Below, piece by piece: positions 58,155-64,000 of a DNA stretch of 64,000 nucleotides. The stretch comes from Chimonanthus salicifolius. Taxonomy: Eukaryota > Streptophyta > Magnoliopsida > Laurales > Calycanthaceae. The stretch covers positions 52,886,905 through 52,950,904 of the forward strand of contig CM023540.1 of the NCBI GenBank assembly GCA_013350335.1, read 5' to 3'. The position numbers and the translations under genes are program-made. Numbering within the stretch: position 1 is the stretch's first letter; the number at the start of each line of letters is the position of its first letter. The notes under the pieces were generated by a model. The model was not told the DNA's origin and did no database searches. It saw nothing but the letters and a program-made list of their open reading frames with translations.

Positions 58155-60589
58155 TGTAACGCCCTGTCCCGTTGCGAGTTCTTTATCTCCGAAAAACTTC
58201 AGAAAGTCACAAAAGACAGATATCGGGTACAAGAGTAACAACAATTTTTTTTTTCAAAATGGGGCAACTACTTCCCGTCCAACAGCCCACAAGTTCAAAA
58301 CTAGAATAAACACAACGAACCACAAATGTAAACTAATCAAGTGGTTATACAATTATCCAAACAAACATATGATTGAGTCCATGTGACTAAACCTCTCAAA
58401 TATCAAACATAGCATAAACATAGGTTTCTATTCTCTACTACTCCTCTCCAGTTACTTGCTCAAGGGGCCGTCCTGGTCCCTCAGCGATCGGGGCACTTGA
58501 AAGGTAAGGGGTGAGGAAAATAGCCCAGCGAAAGAACATATCACATATTAACAAGGTATTTATAGGTCACATATGAAAGGGGCAGTAAATATCACAAGTG
58601 AATAAAACATTCATGCCTACGATACTCAACTACTCTATTAACCGATATTCCATTAACCAAATCCAAGAAATCATCTCCATAGCCCACATCAGGTCCTCCA
58701 ACGAACCCCGATCTCCTTGCCAGTATCATCGGGAGACTAAAGAATACACAACTGCCTCACCCACATGAGTCGTTTTGGAAACCACCTCAACCACGCCCAG
58801 GGGAACCAAACTCTAGAGCAGGCACCTCGACCGCCGGAACACAACGGGAAACCTACATCCCCTATGGGAGTCTTGACTGCTGGAGTGTAATGGGGAAGTC
58901 CTCCCAACCACCAAGCTCATCTCATCATCATGAATGTATACAAATAAACAAAACCTCTCATGCATGCACATGGTATCATGATCATGTATGACAACACAAA
59001 CATGTTCTGACGTGACATCAATATCAACAACATGCCTCATCATGCAGTCAACGACACCAAACATTGCTTAGGCTCATACTTCTGTATCCAACATGTGACT
59101 ACATTTGCATCTTATGCGTAAACACGTAATGAATCACAACATCTTCCAACTATCGTGTTCACATCCATCATAATATCATTTATGTGTTATGATTAATCAC
59201 AAACATGTTTTCAACAACTTTCAAGCAACAATAATCATTCATTCAATCAAAATTTTCCACCAATCGCATATAATTGACATGGGTGAACCCGAACGGATCC
59301 CTTGCCACATATTCATTTCAATGGTTCCCTTACCAAGTTGCTTAATAAACGAAAGGATCTCATCCAGGTCACTCGATGTCCAAGGTTATAGGTTAAGAAT
59401 GCAAGTGCATGCTAAAGCAGTGATAAGCCCCCTCATTGTGTGTGTGGAGTCGAAAGTACAAAGAGAGTAAGTGACTTGTTGGGTTGAAGGGAGTTCAATC
59501 TGTAGAAACAAGAAAGAACGGATAAGTAATTAAGGCAAAATGGGTCAAAAAGAGGCCGAGAAGAAAATGAGCTGGGCCGGGCCCAAAACGGGCTGAACTG
59601 GGCAGGGTCTAAAAACGGGCAGGGCTTGAAAATGGGCTTTACAAAAGGGTCGAGTCTAGAATCTAGGCCAAGGTGGATTGGGTCGAAAACGTGGGCCTGC
59701 TAGACATGTGCCGGACCAGGCCTGGTTGGGCCGAACTAGGTCTAGGCCTGGTCGGGCCAAACCAAGTTTGGGTCAGGTTTGGGCCAGTGGGCCGAGTTGA
59801 CTCAGAACAGCAAAAAAAACTGGCTGAGTCGACTCGGCACTCGACCGAGCATCTCAGTAACTCTGCGGAGTCGGGGGAAAAAGGGGAGAAAATCAAGGGA
59901 AATCTAGGAAAGGGGGGAAAAGAGGGAAAAGAATGGAAAATCAATGAAAAACAGAGAAAAAGAAGAAGGGAAACAAGGAAAATTGAGCAAGGGACGGAAA
60001 TCTAAGAAAGGAAAATGAAAAGAAGGGGAAAACCAGGAGAAATCCTGAAAAATCGAAGAGAAGGAAAAGAGAAAAATTTGGGGAAAAACGGAGGTGGGCC
60101 GGTCGGAGGTAGAGAAGAGAAGAAGAAGAAAATCAAGGGAGAGAGGGAGAAAGGAGGAGAGACTTACCGAGAATCAGGAGGAAGAATAAGAAGAAGGAGG
60201 AGAAGACCATAGCTTGGAAGGGAAGAAGAGTGGCGACACTGTAGCGTGACGGCTACGGTGTCACGAAAAGGGTGAGTTATAAGGGTGGTTAGGGTTTAGG
60301 GTTTTAGCCTCTTTTTTTTAAAAATCTTTTCAGAAGAGAAAGAACAACTCGAAGAAAGAATCCGAAAGATTTCAGGCAAGAAAACGTGTGACTTTTGAAC
60401 AAGTTTTCATGACAAATGCGTAATAATTATAAAATTACCAAAATGCCCTTCGAGTTCCCGAACTCGAAAATAGGTAAATTGGGCCCACCATGGCGCCCAC
60501 ACTCTCTTCACTGTTACCAAAGTCCCAAAAACAAATCAGAGATCCGAAAATCTCTTCGAAAATTAGAAAATTCAGGGTGGGTCATTACA
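58155..60589 (-). mobile_element. Element D 5' LTR
   Basis: 2435 bp, TGTAACGCCCTG...GGTCATTACA. Same layout as the 3' LTR. Purine-rich antisense ORFs (59673-60212) are artefacts of the GGAAAA tract. Differences from the 3' LTR include loss of symmetry in CCCGTTGCGAG near its end. Confidence 0.95.
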
Positions 60590-60761
60590 CAAACCTTCCC
60601 ACGCATGTGTCTTCCCAGTGTAGGGTCTTCTAAGTGCAAACACGCACACGTGAGGTCTTCAATGTCATCCAGTCAAGTCATTGCCAAGCTATAATGATGA
60701 AGGTGGAGCGACTTTCTTTCGTCGTCACTGATAGACTCGAAAACATGTTCTGTCATCACTG

Positions 60762-61996
60762 TCATCTTTCGCTGTATGAGAAGAAGGCACCTCTGACAAG
60801 ACAAGGCTTCTGTCTCTCTAGAAGGTCTGGATCAAGTTGCTTTATCTCATTTTCTATCAACCATGTGGCATCTGTAATTGGTTTGTCCTTCCACTTCACA
60901 TGATACTTCTGATATCCTTCAGCACGTGTATAAACTATTTCCTTGTCCAGAATAGCTTCTATCTCATCTCTCTTAGGTGGCAAGGAAGGTAAGGTAGGTA
61001 AAGACTGTGAAGGCTGGGTAATTATATGCCATGAGTCATGACGTGGATCAAGTAGGCCAGTAGAAGGGAATAATGTGATGATGGGCTTACAGGTGTAGCT
61101 GTTGGCCTTGGAAAAAGGCTAAATCTTCCACATTGAAAGTAGGACTAATACCCATATCCGATGGTAGGTCTACAATGTATGCATTAGATCCAACTTGCTC
61201 AAAATTTTAAGAGGCCCTACACTACGTGCATGTAATTTGTTCAGGTCTTATGCGGATCATCACATAATCACCCACATTAAACTCTTTGAATCTATGATGA
61301 ATATCTGCAGCAGACTTATGTACTTCATTTCTCATATCAATTCTTCTCTTAATTTCAGCATGCAGTTCATGTATACGATGTGCAAATGATGATGCAGACT
61401 CAGATGACCTATGTAGCATAGACATGGGAGTGAAATCTATAGACTTCCTAGGCTTATAAGCATGAATGACTTCAAAGGGACTCATACCTATAGATCTATT
61501 GACCAAACTATTATACACCAACTCAATAATCAGTAGAACAACATCACACGTTCGCTTATGCTCTCCAACCAGACAAGGCAACAGATTTCCTAGGATACGA
61601 TTAACTACCTCAGTCTAACCATCAGTTTGAGGATGATACACACACGAAAATTGTAACCTAGTACCCATCATGTGCCATAGGGTTTTCAAAAAATGACTCA
61701 TGAATCTGACATCCCTATCTAATACAATCATCTTATGTAACCCATGGAATCTTACCACTTCTCTGACAAAAATCTTGGCATTGTTGGAAGCATCGAAGGT
61801 TAAAACGTAGAAGGAAATGTGCCATTTTAGAAAAACGGTCCACAACCAACAAATTAGAATCGTACTTCTTGATAGTCTTCAGAAGTCCTAGTACAAAGTC
61901 CATACTAATATCCTGCCAAGGAGCATGGGGAATTGGCAAAGGTGTATACAATCTATCTTCTGTTTCCTTTGCTTTGCCAATTGACAAGTTCGACAA
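60762..61996 (-). pseudogene. pol: Chromovirus E integrase and chromodomain, disrupted
   Basis: A third gypsy lineage. On the minus strand: [23 protein letters not shown] (first Asp, about 61830-61910), [21 protein letters not shown] (second Asp, shown here as VLDRDVRF) and HPQTDG (about 61620-61640). Next come the segment NRSIGMSPFEV with HAEIKRRIDMRNEVHKSAAD, then a classic chromodomain (EAILDKEIVY ... YHVKWKDKPITDATWL, about 60830-60960). Frames change at about 61735, 61600 and 61220. The well-formed chromodomain separates it from A, C and D. Reina- or Galadriel-like is my best guess. Confidence 0.85.
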
Positions 61997-62002
61997 CGCC
62001 CA

Positions 62003-62578
62003 ATGATTTTAGTTACATCTCTCTCGATACTGGGCCAATAAAATCTTCTTTAATCAATCCTATCATCTTGTCTCTCCAAAAATGTCCAGCCATACCTCCG
62101 GCATGTAACTTCCAAACAAGAAAATCATGCAGGGAAGTTCGGGGAATACAAAATTTACTTTCTTTAAACAACAAGCTATTCACCATGAGAAACTATTTAT
62201 TACTTCTCTCTTGGTCACTCAAAAGTGAAGCACACAATTCCCCAAAATCCAGGCATGTGGGATATTCATCCTTCAACTGGTCAAACCCAGTCACCTCTAC
62301 ACTCATGGAGTATATTAATGCAACCCTACCATTCAATGCATCGGATAGTTTTTTCTCAACCCCAGTCTTGTGTTTCAACACAAAAGTCTATTCCTAAAGA
62401 ATGTCAACCCATTTGTCATGTCTTGAGCTTAAGTTCTTCTGGGAATTGAGGTATCTCAAGGTCTCATGGTTCGAGAATAAAACGAATTCGTGCGGCAAAA
62501 GGTAATGTCTTTAATGACGAAGTGCTTGCACAATCGCATAGAACTCTCTGTCATAGGTGGAAAATCTATGTTTGGCTT
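62003..62578 (-). pseudogene. pol: Chromovirus E RNase H fragment and linker
   Basis: The RNase H block STYDREFYAIVQALRH lies at about 62515-62562, then HKTGVEKKLSDALN (about 62335-62378), then a linker with MSVEVTGFDQLKDEY. The zinc-binding region before integrase is only partly readable (62003-62110). The frame is cut on the right at 62578 by a copia LTR, so RT is missing here. Confidence 0.8.
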
Positions 62579-63726
62579 TGAAAGTCCCCTTGGTTGCTAG
62601 AACAAGGACCGAGATTGTCCCTAGAGGAGGGAGAGAGGGGAGAAGGGGGAGAGAGGAGAGGGGGGGGGGGGGGGGGGGGGGGGGGTTGAATAGGACAATC
62701 CCCAATTTTTATGGTCTTCACAAATTTCTTAATTAATTAACAAATTTGCAGCGGATTAATAATGTTATTTAAGAGAGATGTGTTGTGTGATCAAAAGTGT
62801 ACACAATTATAAGAGCAATCACACAAGTAAAGATCAACACTGATAAGACCAATTTATAGAGGTTCTGTTAAACAACCTAATCCACTCTAAGGACTCACCC
62901 AACCTTGGGTTATCCCGAATTCACTAAGTGGGGACTTACACCCTAACAATTAAAGTAGGAATTTCACCTCACTCAATCGGCTGGGAGTTCCACCCACCAT
63001 TATGCCAGAGACGACGCTCATGAGTTTTTTTATAGTGGTTCCGGAGTACCTCTCCTTAATCCACTTACCTTAGATTTTGAAAGGTTCGATCAACCCAAGG
63101 TCTACTTCTTTATCCCTTTATTTTTTATAGTGGTTCCGGCTTCCTTGCCTTTGTCCACTTTACAATATGATTTATAAAGTAAAATCACTAAGAAGCACTT
63201 GCCTTTGTATCAACTCACTTGTAGATGTCTGTTTCTTGAGGATGCTCTCCCAATGTGATGTCGATGATGTCGAAGATGTGCCTTCTGTATGCTCAATCAC
63301 AATCTATGGGAGGTCTCTAGGATTTAGATATGCCAATGGATTCCTAGATCTATATTTTTTTCTCCCTCTCTCTCTTAATCACAATCAAGAAAATTGGTTA
63401 TTTGATTCACCAAGTGTAGTGCATAGAGAGAGTGATCCTTTTGTTGGCCCTTGTTTAAGCTTATTGATAATGATGAGGGTCCAATCGATTTGCTAAAAGG
63501 ATACCAACTGGTTACATAAAGATTGGTTTATATAGAGAATGCATCCAAGTGCAGCAACGGTAATGTACTGACAGGTCGAGTGCACCGAGGGGTCGGTGAC
63601 TAAAAATATTACCGTCCAACAACCCGACCGTTGTGCACTAATGCACTCTCAATTGTATAATTCTTTCCCTTTCGATATGTCGGTGTCGCCGATGGGTCGA
63701 CAGTCATGGCACCGAGAGGTCGGTCC
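62579..63726 (-). mobile_element. Copia LTR, minus orientation, inserted in chromovirus E
   Basis: Same family as the solo LTR at 48694-50325. On the minus strand its end reads CCCCTTGGGGACTTTCA-like sequence finishing TTTCA at 62579. It includes the G-run (62660-62685), R-like phrases (62850-63150), a TATA box (63527-63535) and TCGGTG motifs (63575-63720). Its start is cut off at 63726 by another LTR. It could be a solo LTR or the 3' LTR of an element that continues to the right. Confidence 0.85.
62660..62685. repeat. 26-base G homopolymer
   Basis: An uninterrupted run of 26 G preceded by a GAGAGGGG-rich stretch. In the sister LTR (50270-50290) the same position has only CCCCC. It lies between the arms of GATTGTCC (62613-62620) and GGACAATC (62693-62700). 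Confidence 0.95.
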
Positions 63727-64000
63727 TGTAAAGCCCTGCCCTTTTTCATTCGCCAAAAATCAGGATAAAAGAGTATGAGAGAGCGGAGATGTCACGATGC
63801 GAGCTAAGTCTGAGCTTCCAAAGCCCGACCCTTAACTAGCCAACCATATGTGTGAGTGGACGAAGTCCACTAAAATGGTTCACAAGTAATAAGGTTATAC
63901 ATGCGGAATAAATCATAGATGCGGAAATACAATAGAATAACAATTCTATTCCATTTTAGATAGCAAGGAGTTCCATCACTTAATAATAATTATCTTAAGT
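63727..64000 (-). mobile_element. Gypsy LTR H, start only
   Basis: Begins TGTAAAGCCCTGCCC and continues beyond the window. 63795-63880 aligns with the end region of the Tekay LTRs (GTCACGATGCGAGCTAAG, terminal hairpin at 63808-63832, CCTTAACTAGCCAACC). Minus orientation, inserted in the copia LTR. Confidence 0.85.

Larger units (their letters stand above)
50838..60589 (-). mobile_element. Ty3/gypsy element D, both LTRs and target duplication present
   Basis: The only structurally complete element in the window: LTR 50838-53261, internal region, LTR 58155-60589, flanked by exact CAAAC duplications (50833-50837 and 60590-60594). It is inserted in the 3' untranslated part of chromovirus E. Codon order on the minus strand is gag with two CCHC knuckles, protease, RT, RNase H and integrase with a chromodomain-like tail. 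It has at least six in-frame stops, four frameshifts and an integrase deletion, so it cannot encode its own movement. Confidence 0.95.

Noticed and set aside
1..64000. Intact host gene
   Set aside because: No multi-exon plant gene with recognisable protein similarity was found; every recognisable protein is from a transposable element.

Overview
This window is repeat-dense, AT-rich plant DNA. I see no intact host gene. Nearly everything recognisable is LTR retrotransposon, nested several layers deep, plus one hAT transposase remnant and two tandem-repeat fields. The plant assignment rests on Tekay-type Ty3/gypsy chromoviruses with LTRs of about 3.2-4 kb, SIRE/Maximus-type Ty1/copia, initiator-tRNA-Met primer binding sites (TGGTATCAGAGC and variants) and a BED-finger hAT transposase. 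The species cannot be named from the sequence. All protein-coding elements carry stops, frameshifts or deletions.

Layout. 1-1862: end of a minus-strand gypsy LTR that continues outside the window. 1863-15811: gypsy element A (plus). Its 5' LTR is broken by that LTR and by a solo LTR (2008-5873, target duplication GTCCA); its 3' LTR is 11768-15811. A itself sits in the 3' part of copia element B (minus, 15812-33530). B is also split inside its gag-pol region by gypsy element C (minus, 19664-30646). 33531-35304: mostly unassigned, ending in an orphan leader and primer site. 35319-37783 and 41533-41636: a D-family LTR (F), interrupted by solo LTR G (37784-41532, target duplication TGTTA). 41637-42999: hAT transposase remnant. 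43130-46480: a 111-bp repeat block followed by about 19 copies of a 157-bp AT-rich satellite-like unit. 46481-48693: unassigned. 48694-50325: solo copia LTR (target duplications GCTTA/GGTTA) inside the LTR of chromovirus E. 50838-60589: gypsy element D (minus), with both LTRs and exact CAAAC target duplications, inserted in E (50326-50837 plus 60595-62578). 62579-63726: a second LTR of the same copia family, minus strand, inside the E RNase H region. 63727-64000: start of another gypsy LTR that cuts it.

The most unusual signal is in the LTRs rather than the proteins. Six Tekay-type LTRs carry about 40 dispersed copies of an imperfect palindrome, GGGTTCGGCCAT-(about 5 nt)-ATGGCCGAACCC. Element A's LTR has a second palindrome series (CGTTGG followed by GTTTCAT...ATGAAAC), and several LTRs have an 81-bp minisatellite. 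A short hairpin near the LTR 3' end shows paired substitutions between families. The two copia LTR families carry their own CpG-containing repeated motifs. These look like structured modules in the LTRs (transcription, RNA packaging or silencing are all possible), but their function is inference.
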